Shown: positions 37,298 through 45,329 of the stretch, piece after piece
How positions within the stretch are numbered: position 1 is the first letter of the stretch
Layout: each line of letters starts with the position of its first letter
Assembly (NCBI RefSeq): GCF_022180385.2
Contig: NZ_BQME02000001.1
Location: 1,368,975-1,432,974, forward strand
Direction: 5' to 3'
Length of the DNA: 64,000 nucleotides
Source of the DNA: Paenibacillus sp. L3-i20
GTDB taxonomy: Bacteria > Bacillota > Bacilli > Paenibacillales > Paenibacillaceae
Notes under the pieces: model-generated
The model's input: the letters and a program-made list of their open reading frames with translations, nothing else
What the model was told of the DNA's origin: nothing
Database searches by the model: none
Program-made: the position numbers and the translations under genes

Positions 37298-38137
37298 CTA
37301 AGCACGCATCGTGTTAGCAAGTCCCATCATCGTATCACTTGACGATAAAGCTCTTGCTGCCAGTTGATAGGCACGTTGAACATTAATAAGCTCCGTCATT
37401 TCGTCCGTCATCTGAACGTTAGACTGCTCTAAGTAGCCTTGACGCAACGCTACGCGATTATCCTCGTTCGGCACAATTTCCTGAACTGCATCGTTCACTA
37501 AATTGCCGTCTGCGATAGTGAACAAATTATCCGCTATTGCTGTTAACGCAGCAGGACGAGTAGCTTGAAGAAGCTTTATGCTTCCGAGGTTAATCGTATT
37601 AGCAGAAGATACACCTAAAGCTGTACCATCTGGTTCTACTTTAAGCGTGTAACCTGCAGGCAGTACAACGTTCCCTTCTACCCTATTCCCATTCGCATCA
37701 CGGACGTTCGCAACTACCGGATAACCATCCTCCGTTGCCAAAATCGTATCACCGTTTGCACCTATCGTCAACTGAAAGGCCCCGTTACGCGTATATGCAC
37801 GATTACCAGCACCATCTACTTGTATCTCAAAAAGCGCATTTCCTTCAATTGCAAGATCCGTCAACTGCTCTGTTACTTGCATTGGACCTTGCGATAAGTT
37901 GGGCTGAACCATCGTCATCTTAGCTCCCCAGCCTTGACTAAAGTTTAGCGGGGTCAGTCTGCCGGGTTGATCAAACGAATCTGGTTGCCTCTTACTATTA
38001 TTAAGAAGATCCTCGAAAGTTGCTTCTTTTCGTTTGTATCCAACTGTATTTACATTAGCAATGTTATCCGATATTAAATCTAGCTTCTGTTGGAGCGAGT
38101 TCATCGAAACCATTGCATTAATCATTGATGCGTTCAT
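37298..38137 (-). CDS. flhP: Flagellar hook-basal body protein FlhP
   Basis: This FlgE/F/G-type rod or hook-basal body protein has 279 residues. The N-terminal flagellar rod motif (SMNSLQQKLDLISDNIANVNT, residues about 8-28) and the C-terminal helix (YLEQSNVQMTDEMTELINVQ...) are intact. It is the second gene of the mbl-flhO-flhP order known from Bacillus. ATG 38137 has AGGAGG about 10 nt upstream. A hairpin (CACCCC...GGGGTG, about 38173-38190) lies in the gap after flhO. In Bacillus the flhO-flhP pair belongs to the sigma-D regulon. Confidence 0.93.
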   Translation of the reverse strand: MNASMINAMVSMNSLQQKLDLISDNIANVNTVGYKRKEATFEDLLNNSKRQPDSFDQPGRLTPLNFSQGWGAKMTMVQPNLSQGPMQVTEQLTDLAIEGNALFEIQVDGAGNRAYTRNGAFQLTIGANGDTILATEDGYPVVANVRDANGNRVEGNVVLPAGYTLKVEPDGTALGVSSANTINLGSIKLLQATRPAALTAIADNLFTIADGNLVNDAVQEIVPNEDNRVALRQGYLEQSNVQMTDEMTELINVQRAYQLAARALSSSDTMMGLANTMRA

Positions 38138-38202
38138 GTAGCGATATCCTCCTATGCTCGTTCGCATTCCACCCCTACATCGGGGTGTTTGCTTAGATCG
38201 AA

Positions 38203-39066
38203 TTAGATGCGTCCAACCTCATTGACCGCCTTCTGCAAGCTTTGATCGTAAAATTGAATGACCTTCTGATTCGCTTCATAAGCTCTAACCGCCGACATCA
38301 AATCTACCGAAGCTTGAGCAGGATCAACATTTGAACGTTCGACATAGCCCTGTCTAACTTCTATTCTCTCACCAGCAACAGTAGGCCGCACTTCTCCATC
38401 ATCGGCAGCAAAACGAAAGTTTCCGTTTCCTTGGCGAACAAGATTGTTAGGATTTTCTATGCGAGAAATCATGAGTTGTACTCCAATATCGGTTCCATTA
38501 GCATCTGTAAAGCGCTGATCTTCTGTTAGTACAAGACTGTCCAGCCCTACACCTGCTGGCAGTTGAATTGGAGCTCCATTCGTTCCTAGCACATTGGAGC
38601 CATCACTAGTCATAAGGAAGCCATCACCTGTAACGGTAAACTTTCCACCTCTTGTATATCTAATCTCTCCAGCTGGATCTTGTACAGTAAAAAATGCTTG
38701 AGGCTGGAAAGTTACTTCTCCGTCCGGGCCAATTGCTTTCCCTGAAGCATCGAATGCAAGTCCTTCAACTTCGATATTGGAAATAAGTGCAAAGTCTGAA
38801 GATTGATTCGTCTGGGTTAAATCGCCTTGTAGATGAATCGATAAACTTTCTTCTGCAAAAACACCACTTGTCCAACGGCCAATAGATGTATGTTTTGCAT
38901 TCTCAACACCTGTCATTGACAACAACATCTCTGGAAAAGAGCGAGTAACCGCATTATTCTGTTTGTAACCTGGTGTATGAATATTGGATATATTATTTGT
39001 GACTGTGTCATGACGACGTTGCTGAGCAATCATCCCAGACGCCGCAGTATAAAGACCTCTAAGCAT
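38203..39066 (-). CDS. flhO: Flagellar hook-basal body protein FlhO
   Basis: This 287-residue rod/hook-type protein starts MLRGLYTAASGMIAQQRR and has the conserved NNISNIHTPGYKQ motif. Its C-terminal domain ends in VDLMSAVRAYEANQKVIQFYDQS, the standard FlgE/F/G terminal helix. ATG 39066 has AAGGAGG about 6 nt upstream; the ten-codon upstream extension has no ribosome site. Upstream lie four 37-bp hairpin repeats and a candidate sigma-D -10 box. It pairs with flhP downstream. Confidence 0.93.
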   Translation of the reverse strand: MLRGLYTAASGMIAQQRRHDTVTNNISNIHTPGYKQNNAVTRSFPEMLLSMTGVENAKHTSIGRWTSGVFAEESLSIHLQGDLTQTNQSSDFALISNIEVEGLAFDASGKAIGPDGEVTFQPQAFFTVQDPAGEIRYTRGGKFTVTGDGFLMTSDGSNVLGTNGAPIQLPAGVGLDSLVLTEDQRFTDANGTDIGVQLMISRIENPNNLVRQGNGNFRFAADDGEVRPTVAGERIEVRQGYVERSNVDPAQASVDLMSAVRAYEANQKVIQFYDQSLQKAVNEVGRI

Positions 39067-39082
39067 AGTTATCCTCCTTAAA

Positions 39083-39230
39083 TGTTTGCGAAGCAAACAT
39101 CACTTCGAAAGCGTAGGCTTGTTTGCGGAGCAAACATTACTTCGAAAGCATAAGCTTGTTTGCGAAGCAAACATTACTTCGAAAGCATGTGCCTGTTTGC
39201 GAAACAAATATCGCTTCTTAAGCTTTCGGC
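39083..39230. repeat. Four tandem 37-bp hairpin-forming repeats in the flhO leader
   Basis: Units begin at 39083, 39120, 39157 and 39194. The first three are nearly identical and the fourth is degenerate. Each holds TGTTTGC-GAA-GCAAACA (7-bp stem, 3-nt loop) and the palindrome TTCGAA. The nearest unit ends a few bases before the flhO ribosome site. Confidence 0.93.
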
Positions 39231-39261
39231 GCTGCTGCCGTTTGTATATTCTTTATGTTTA

Positions 39262-39269
39262 TTATCGGC
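39262..39269 (-). promoter_or_regulatory. Candidate sigma-D -10 element for flhO-flhP
   Basis: Minus-strand GCCGATAA matches the sigma-D -10 consensus GCCGATAT at 7 of 8 positions. The matching -35 (TAAA) is not evident at 15-16 nt. The resulting leader of about 190 nt would include all four hairpin repeats. Confidence 0.4.
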
Positions 39270-39385
39270 TCGAAGTGAAATGGGGTGAATAGCTTGTCCC
39301 TGCGACCTTAGACTCATTTCCGACTCGGCATGCCCCCCTAAGGCACCCTACCTGCGAAAAGCTTGTCCACTAACGTATATGCTCT

Positions 39386-40375
39386 TTACTTCTTTAGTTT
39401 ATCCAAATGATCCAGCAGAATGCCCGTTCCTTTAACGACACAATGCATTGGATTCTCTGCGATGAGGACAGGTACTTTAAGCTCATCCGCAAGAAGAGTA
39501 TCAAGTCCACCAAGGAGCGCCCCGCCACCAGTTAAGATGACACCGCGATCGATAATATCGGCCGACAATTCCGGTGGTGTCTGCTCTAGCACATACTTCG
39601 CCGCTGCGACGATCATCATAATTGGATCATGCAACGCCTCTCTCACTTCACCCGAACGAATAGTAACAGTAAGCGGTAGACCCGTAACCATATCTCTTCC
39701 GCGGATATCAATCTCTTCCTTGCGTCCGTCATCATAAACAGATCCTATCTTAATTTTGATATCTTCGCTTGTCCGCTCACCAATCAGAAGTTTGTATTTA
39801 CTTTTAATATATTTCATTATTGCATCGTCGAACTTATTGCCAGCTACCTTAATAGAGGATGCTGTAACAATATCGCCCATAGACAAGACGGCCACGTCTG
39901 TCGTACCACCGCCAATGTCTACGACCATATTGCCGCTAGGCTGGAATATATCCATTCCAGCCCCTATAGCGGCAGCCTTCGGCTCTTCTTCCAAGTACAC
40001 TTCTTTAGCACCACTACGTTCTGCTGCTTGGCGAATAGCCTTTTGTTCAACAGATGTAATATTCGTTGGCGCACAGATAAGAATTCGCGGGCGGCTAAAC
40101 CACTTGCGTCCGTCCACACGATCAATAAACGCTTTTAACATAATTTCAGTAATATCAAAATCAGCGATAACGCCGTCTCTTAATGGACGAATGGCAATAA
40201 TATTGCCCGGTGTACGCCCTACCATGCGATGTGCATCCTCGCCAACTGCCAAAACCTTCTTCGAATCGCTTTCAATAGCGACTACAGAAGGCTCATCAAG
40301 TACAACGCCTCTACCTTTTACATGAATGGATACATTAGCCGTCCCAAGATCAATCCCGATGTCCTTGCTCAGCAT
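39386..40375 (-). CDS. mbl: MreB-like cell-shape protein Mbl
   Basis: This actin-like ATPase guides elongation of the cylindrical wall. The 329-residue product has the actin-fold ATP-binding motifs DIGIDLGTANVSIHV, VVDIGGGTTDVAVLS and GVILTGGGALLGG and is close to Bacillus Mbl throughout, including VGRTPGN and the conserved LIAENPMHCV near the end. ATG 40375 is chosen because a GGGGGA site lies upstream; the TTG at 40393 is within that site. Its neighbours spoIIID (upstream) and flhO/flhP (downstream) are those of Bacillus. Confidence 0.94.
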   Translation of the reverse strand: MLSKDIGIDLGTANVSIHVKGRGVVLDEPSVVAIESDSKKVLAVGEDAHRMVGRTPGNIIAIRPLRDGVIADFDITEIMLKAFIDRVDGRKWFSRPRILICAPTNITSVEQKAIRQAAERSGAKEVYLEEEPKAAAIGAGMDIFQPSGNMVVDIGGGTTDVAVLSMGDIVTASSIKVAGNKFDDAIMKYIKSKYKLLIGERTSEDIKIKIGSVYDDGRKEEIDIRGRDMVTGLPLTVTIRSGEVREALHDPIMMIVAAAKYVLEQTPPELSADIIDRGVILTGGGALLGGLDTLLADELKVPVLIAENPMHCVVKGTGILLDHLDKLKK

Positions 40376-40524
40376 AAGGCTTAAGTCCCCCAATAAATAA
40401 TGTTTGCTAAATCGCTCAATTTAGTTCTTCCCACACAGGAAAAACCCCTAACGAACATTATTCGCCAAAAAGGACAAAAATCCTCTATGCATTGTAAAAA
40501 ATATCAGGATAGAAGACAGATTAA

Positions 40525-40812
40525 CTACACCTTCCCTGCAGCGAGTACTTCGCGCTTCTTCGTGCTCGTTTTTTTGTATTTGATCTTAGTTGCCTCGCCA
40601 CCTCTAAGATGTCTAATCGACTTATGGTACTCGAGAATGTGCTTAACCTGGTCAGCTAGATCCGGGTTAATCTCCGGCAACCTTTCGGTCAAATCCTTGT
40701 GCACCGTACTCTTGGATACACCGAACTCTTTAGCGATCGTTCGTACCGTATGCTTCGTTTCCACGATGCAACGGCCTATTTTAATGGTTCGCTCTTTGAT
40801 GTAATCGTGCAC
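40525..40812 (-). CDS. spoIIID: Sporulation transcription factor SpoIIID
   Basis: SpoIIID is the mother-cell DNA-binding protein that switches gene expression after engulfment. The 95-residue product is nearly identical in design to Bacillus SpoIIID: helix-turn-helix TVRTIAKEFGVSKSTVHKDL (about 22-41), followed by the basic C-terminal tail KIKYKKTSTKKR. The start is GTG 40812 with GGAGG 7 nt upstream. It lies between spoIIQ-like and mbl, as part of the conserved sporulation and cell-shape block. Confidence 0.96.
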   Translation of the reverse strand: MHDYIKERTIKIGRCIVETKHTVRTIAKEFGVSKSTVHKDLTERLPEINPDLADQVKHILEYHKSIRHLRGGEATKIKYKKTSTKKREVLAAGKV

Positions 40813-40925
40813 GTTCCCGCCTCCTTACTCGAGATAGTTTGGTACATTATATGAGTGGAGTGGGTATATATTCGTTATGTCCAAGCGTGACAAGCTTTGA
40901 AAGCGAATAAATTTTCAAAAACGAG

Positions 40926-40951
40926 AAAAAGACGAGGGGGAAATCCCTCGC
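40926..40951 (-). terminator. Intrinsic terminator of the spoIIQ-like gene
   Basis: A GC-rich stem (GCGAGGG with CCCTCGT around 40932-40951) is followed by CTTTTTCTC on the minus strand. Confidence 0.7.
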
Positions 40952-40985
40952 CTTTACATCTTTAGCTCTATATATCGCTGTGAAA

Positions 40986-41732
40986 TTATTCTTTGATGTA
41001 GTCGACCGGATTAACAGTCTCACCATTGAGGCGCGTTTCAAAGTGAAGATGTACACCTAGATCTTTCTCTAGCTCACTACGGCCTGCTTTAGCAATAACA
41101 GTACCTTGAATCACATCATCGCCTTGTTTCACCGTTACATCCGTCAAGCTTTGGTAAACGGTAACTAGACCGTCCCCGTGACTGATCTCAATAACAGTTC
41201 CATTCGTAGGCTCTTGCTTCACATAAGTAACCTTACCCGCCAAAGCTGCAAGAACATCAAACGGCTGTCCATCGGGATCTACAAAATCGATGCCAGTGTG
41301 CGGTGAGAATGTATTCCCTACCTGAACAAGCGCTGCTTCTCTTTCTGTCGCAGTTGCAGTTGCATCATAAAACTTCGTCTGCTCCTGAAGTGCTTCCTTC
41401 TTCTCTACCGGCCACTTCATTCCCAGTGTGCTTGCTGCAACAGGGGCAACTTCTTTTTCAACAATTGTACCTTCTGCCTGCTCTTCACCTTGTGAAACTT
41501 CAGTAGAGTTGTCCGGCCCAACAGTAGGCTTCACCGGATCAGATCCCTGATAGATCCACATTAAGGTTACGATAATTGCCGCTGCAGCCATGAAGATTGC
41601 TGGAGAAACCCATCGCTTTGCGAGTAGTTTCTTCAGTCCGCTGCTAGAGTTCGCGGCAGACGCTCCTCCCATAGAATTTTTGGGAGTTTCTTCTTGTCTT
41701 TGCTTCTGTTTGTTTTGGTTTTGATCATTCAT
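40986..41732 (-). CDS. spoIIQ: SpoIIQ-like M23 (LytM-domain) protein
   Basis: The 248-residue product has one N-terminal membrane segment (residues about 45-62) and a C-terminal LytM domain. SpoIIQ is the forespore partner of SpoIIIAH in the channel between mother cell and forespore. The metal-binding HxxxD (SPHTGIDF) and HxH (GVHLHFE) motifs are present. The position usually occupied by His in YxHL reads YQSL, so activity is uncertain; Bacillus SpoIIQ is also a degenerate LytM domain. ATG 41732 has GAGGTG upstream. It sits next to spoIID, which supports the sporulation assignment over a general wall hydrolase. Confidence 0.85.
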   Translation of the reverse strand: MNDQNQNKQKQRQEETPKNSMGGASAANSSSGLKKLLAKRWVSPAIFMAAAAIIVTLMWIYQGSDPVKPTVGPDNSTEVSQGEEQAEGTIVEKEVAPVAASTLGMKWPVEKKEALQEQTKFYDATATATEREAALVQVGNTFSPHTGIDFVDPDGQPFDVLAALAGKVTYVKQEPTNGTVIEISHGDGLVTVYQSLTDVTVKQGDDVIQGTVIAKAGRSELEKDLGVHLHFETRLNGETVNPVDYIKE

Positions 41733-41808
41733 TGATATCACCTCACTAGCCATTGTTACCAGATCTGCTAGGTTTATACGTGAAGGATATCATTTTTTAA
41801 GAGGCTAA

Positions 41809-43011
41809 TTAGATTGGAAGCTTTGAAGCTTGTTCCAGCTTAGAATCAGTATAGTAGTGAAGCAAAATCTCTTCCGCGCTTCGCCCCTCTTGCGCCATTC
41901 CATTGGCTCCCCACTGGCTCATCCCAACACCATGACCAAATCCGTAAGTCGTGAAGATTATTTTGTCCTTCTCAATCTTCCACTTGAATTGCGAGGAAGC
42001 TAGTCCTAGCCTCTCTCTCACTTCGCGTCCACTGAACGCTTTTCCATTAATCGTAAGCTCCTTTATCCGATTTCCGTCTGTTCTTTCAGTTACCTTCATT
42101 ACTAGCTTTGTTCTCGCAAGCTTGCCCGATAGACCCATGGTGCGATAAAACGCATTTCTCTTAAAGACAACCTCTCCCTCATAACGCGGAGATAATTTCT
42201 TATCCCAAGGACTTATCACACTCCGCAAGTAGGGAAGAGATTGCTCCCAATAATCTTCTGAATTTTCGGTATAGCCATTGCTTGTAGAAAAAAATGTTGC
42301 TTCAATCGGCTCACCCTTATAGGTGACGATTAATCCTTTCGTTTCATCAACAGCACGCTTAAGTTTAGCCAAAAAGACGACCTTATCTTCACCCTTCCAT
42401 CGCTTTGCAAGCTCACTTTGCGATAGGTAAACCTGATGCTCTGTAGTATTAAGCACGTCGGCCTTCCCTCCTCTCGCATCTGGTCCTTTTTCTAGCATTA
42501 GTCTGCGAACGATATAGGTTCTAGCTGCGACAGCTTGCGCCTTCAGTGCTTCTAGATGGAAATCGATAGGCATTTCTGCCGCTAATACACCCAGCACATA
42601 GGTTTCAATTGGCACAGTCTCTACCTTTTTCTGATCCGTTAAATAAACACTTACCATCGTCCCATCTAGCGCCCCGTCTGCTTTCACTTTTGGAGAAGAA
42701 GTTTTCTCCGATCCTAGCTTCTGAACTTTTTCGAGCGATTGCTCCTTCGCTGGTGTTTGTACTTTCTGCTTCGGTTTTACTTTATTTCCTTCAATGGATG
42801 GCGACGCAATAATTTGTCGTGGACGTGCATGCTGTACTGAAGCTTGCTTTTGTTTTGCTTCCTGCCCTAGCCTGTTCGTTAATTCTTTATTTGCCCTGGC
42901 ATCGACCTCTGTCAAAAATATTTTTACTCCAAAGATGATGAATCCTAGGAGGACGCCTATAGTAAAAATAAGTAACGAACGGCGCCTCCCTAGGGCTCCT
43001 GTTCCTGTCAT
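41809..43011 (-). CDS. spoIID: Stage II sporulation protein D (SpoIID)
   Basis: SpoIID is a lytic transglycosylase of the DMP complex that thins septal peptidoglycan during engulfment. The 400-residue product has an N-terminal membrane segment (LLIFTIGVLLGFIIFGV), a long Lys/Gln-rich linker, and the SpoIID/LytB domain (YVLGVLAAEMPIDFHLEALKAQAVAARTY). The catalytic Glu lies in LAAEMP, and the end has GFGHGVGMSQWGANGMA. No clear ribosome site precedes ATG 43011. GGAAGGGGTG (43048-43057) lies further upstream, before in-frame ATA/ATT codons only, so the true start may be non-canonical. Confidence 0.93.
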   Translation of the reverse strand: MTGTGALGRRRSLLIFTIGVLLGFIIFGVKIFLTEVDARANKELTNRLGQEAKQKQASVQHARPRQIIASPSIEGNKVKPKQKVQTPAKEQSLEKVQKLGSEKTSSPKVKADGALDGTMVSVYLTDQKKVETVPIETYVLGVLAAEMPIDFHLEALKAQAVAARTYIVRRLMLEKGPDARGGKADVLNTTEHQVYLSQSELAKRWKGEDKVVFLAKLKRAVDETKGLIVTYKGEPIEATFFSTSNGYTENSEDYWEQSLPYLRSVISPWDKKLSPRYEGEVVFKRNAFYRTMGLSGKLARTKLVMKVTERTDGNRIKELTINGKAFSGREVRERLGLASSQFKWKIEKDKIIFTTYGFGHGVGMSQWGANGMAQEGRSAEEILLHYYTDSKLEQASKLPI

Positions 43012-43201
43012 TCTAGTATGCCGTTTTGTTATCCCAATTCGTATTTACACCCCTTCCTAGCGGGTCTTTGCCCTTCTCTCTCATTTCCATTCAGTCATAG
43101 TTCAGTCTATGAAGAGGTCTACTAGGATAGAATCAAAATACATATTCTCTTATCTCTAATTAATAAAGCTATTAATTAGAGAGTAACGAACATAGAGTAA
43201 A

Positions 43202-43277
43202 GCAAAAAAAGCGAGAGCTCTTCGTTGTATCGGGATTGCCTGATGGCTAATCCTGATGCAATGAAGTCTCTCGCTTT
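43202..43277 (-). terminator. Long imperfect terminator hairpin after murA
   Basis: Arms AAAGCGAGAG and CTCTCGCTTT (43208-43217 with 43268-43277) enclose further imperfect pairing, including GGGATT/AATCC. A run of seven T follows on the minus strand. Confidence 0.75.
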
Positions 43278-43296
43278 GTATAGGGAATCCGGGTTA

Positions 43297-44691
43297 TTAA
43301 GCCCAAGTTGGCTGTATTTTCATAACAGCAACTTCTTTTTCCCTTTTGTATGTTGTTGAATCATTCATAACTGTTGCTGCTGCAACACCCTTGCTTGCCG
43401 TTCCAATGGAAGCGGCCGAATTACTTTTGTTCTCCGATTCTTCACGGTAGATGATTGCACCAAGTGATGCAAGTTTCCCAGTAATGTCCACATAACCACG
43501 ATCCACATGATGAAGACCAGTTACTTCTGTTTCTCCATCTGCACGTAATGCTGCACATATGAGCGCTGCGCCAGCACGCAAGTCTGTTGCACATACTTTC
43601 GCGCCAGTAAGTGGGATTCCGCCAGTAACGATAGCAGAACGACCGTCTACTTTAATGTTTGCATTCATCTTCTGGAACTCTTCGACATGCATAAAGCGAT
43701 TTTCAAAAACGGTTTCCGTCACGACGCTAGTACCTTCTGATACCAAAAGAAGTGCCATCATCTGTGATTGCATATCCGTAGGGAATCCTGGATGCGGCAA
43801 TGTTTTGACATCGACTGAACGAAGTGTCGTACTTGATCGAACTCGAATGCCATTGTCGCTCTCCACTATTTCAACGCCCATCTCTTGAAGCTTAGAAATA
43901 ACCGGAGTCAGATGATCGGCAATCGCCCCTTCAATGAATACATCTCCGCCTGTAATAGCGGATGCAATCATATACGTTCCCGCTTCAACACGATCCGGAA
44001 TGACATTATGCTTCGCTCCGCTTAGTCGTTCAACACCTTCAATGCGAATCATGCCTGTACCTGCACCGCGAACTTTGCCGCCCATTGCATTGATGTAGTT
44101 GGCTAGATCTACGATCTCAGGTTCCTTCGCCGCATTTTCAATTGTTGTTGTACCATTCGCAAGAGCTGCAGCCATCATTATGTTTTCAGTAGCGCCAACA
44201 CTTGCTACATCCAAATAAATTTTAGCGCCTGACAGGCGAGTAGGGGTGCTTGCTTCGATGAAGCCATGTCCAAGGGTAATGACAGCACCCATAGCTTCAA
44301 AGCCTTTTAGATGCTGGTCGATAGGACGAGTCCCGATCGCACAGCCTCCTGGCAATGAAATTCTAACCTTACCAATACGTGCAAGCAACGGTCCCATCAC
44401 AAGGAAGGAAGCTCTCATCTTACGAATCAGCTCGTATGGTGCTTCACAAGATGTAATGATTGGCGCAGATATGCGCATCGTTTCATTCGTATAAGTTACT
44501 TGGGCTCCTAATGAAGCGAGCACATTCTGAATCGTCATAACGTCGTCTAGGAGGGGCACGTCACAAATGACGCTATCTCCTTCAGTCGCTAACAATGAGG
44601 CAGCAAGAATGGGGAGCACTGCATTTTTTGCGCCGCTTACGCGGACTGTGCCCGTTAATCGCTGGCCTCCGCGGACGATAATTTTAGTCAT
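43297..44691 (-). CDS. murA: UDP-N-acetylglucosamine 1-carboxyvinyltransferase
   Basis: MurA transfers enolpyruvate to UDP-GlcNAc, the first committed step of peptidoglycan synthesis. The 464-residue product has [18 protein letters not shown] near the N-terminus and the catalytic cysteine in [10 protein letters not shown] (C117), the residue targeted by fosfomycin in this family. It is about 30-40 residues longer than usual: a Ser/Thr/Ala-rich tail after [11 protein letters not shown] ends in KIQPTWA. ATG 44691 has GGAGGG upstream. It leads the block murA-spoIID-spoIIQ-spoIIID-mbl. A promoter is predicted about 100 nt upstream. Confidence 0.96.
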   Translation of the reverse strand: MTKIIVRGGQRLTGTVRVSGAKNAVLPILAASLLATEGDSVICDVPLLDDVMTIQNVLASLGAQVTYTNETMRISAPIITSCEAPYELIRKMRASFLVMGPLLARIGKVRISLPGGCAIGTRPIDQHLKGFEAMGAVITLGHGFIEASTPTRLSGAKIYLDVASVGATENIMMAAALANGTTTIENAAKEPEIVDLANYINAMGGKVRGAGTGMIRIEGVERLSGAKHNVIPDRVEAGTYMIASAITGGDVFIEGAIADHLTPVISKLQEMGVEIVESDNGIRVRSSTTLRSVDVKTLPHPGFPTDMQSQMMALLLVSEGTSVVTETVFENRFMHVEEFQKMNANIKVDGRSAIVTGGIPLTGAKVCATDLRAGAALICAALRADGETEVTGLHHVDRGYVDITGKLASLGAIIYREESENKSNSAASIGTASKGVAAATVMNDSTTYKREKEVAVMKIQPTWA

Positions 44692-45021
44692 CTTTGTGTT
44701 CCCTCCGCGAATAGCAATTTCTATTGCATGCTAATTTATTTTCTTATTGCGTGTATATCTGGACAGAATTCGATCACATTACTAAACTTCATCTTAACAT
44801 TATGCTGCAATAATCGACAAGGGTAAATTCTTTCCACTTTTTTCACATTAAAATGGCTGAAAAAGAGTGGATTCGTCTCCCCCTTATGGTATTTTTTATG
44901 CTAAATCGCTTCAAAATGTTCTTAAAGCCATCTAACTATTTTAATCGTATATAGACTTATCGACTATATTCGACAAAATATGAAGTGATGTATTACCCAT
45001 TGTTAACATGTTTCGACTATG
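44692..45021. other. Intergenic region between DUF1146 gene and murA
   Basis: The 330-nt gap holds the murA promoter at one end and otherwise AT-rich DNA. In Bacillus subtilis a gene (ywmB) occupies this place; no ORF or recognisable remnant of it is visible here. Confidence 0.5.
44791..44820 (-). promoter_or_regulatory. Putative sigma-A promoter of murA
   Basis: Minus-strand TTGTCG (44815-44820), an 18-nt spacer and TAAGAT (44791-44796) with an extended -10 TGT in front. The leader would be about 95 nt. Confidence 0.55.
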
Positions 45022-45294
45022 TTATTCGGCAAAACTCTTCAGCATGGATGAATAATCCCAGTACTGCAAAATGAACTGGGCAAACAAATGACCTATAGAA
45101 ATAGCAAGAACAACTTGAAACATCCTTGCTTTCACACTTCGGGGAAAACGGAATATCGCCTCCCACTTCATTTCTTTAATTAATATCCATACAAAAAATA
45201 TGCTTAAAATTTGTACGATGATGGAGAAAAGTCCGGTTAAGCCGGTTAAAGTCTGCATTTCATTAAAAAGTTCATTTGCATCCGTCGTATCCAT
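45022..45294 (-). CDS. DUF1146 family membrane protein (YwzB-like)
   Basis: The 90-residue product has two hydrophobic segments (TGLFSIIVQILSIFFVWILI and MFQVVLAISIGHLFAQFIL) joined by a basic loop (FRFPRSVKARM), the layout of DUF1146/YwzB. ATG 45294 has GAGGAGG upstream. In Bacillus this gene lies between the atp operon and murA; here it is kept next to murA but the nuo operon and a subtilisin gene separate it from atp. Function unknown. Confidence 0.85.
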   Translation of the reverse strand: MDTTDANELFNEMQTLTGLTGLFSIIVQILSIFFVWILIKEMKWEAIFRFPRSVKARMFQVVLAISIGHLFAQFILQYWDYSSMLKSFAE

Positions 45295-45329
45295 ACTTCC
45301 TCCTCAAAACCGTCCACTGCCTCTTTGGG

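Noticed and set aside
39083..39230. CRISPR array upstream of flhO
   Set aside because: The 37-bp units are contiguous and all parts repeat, so there are no spacers.
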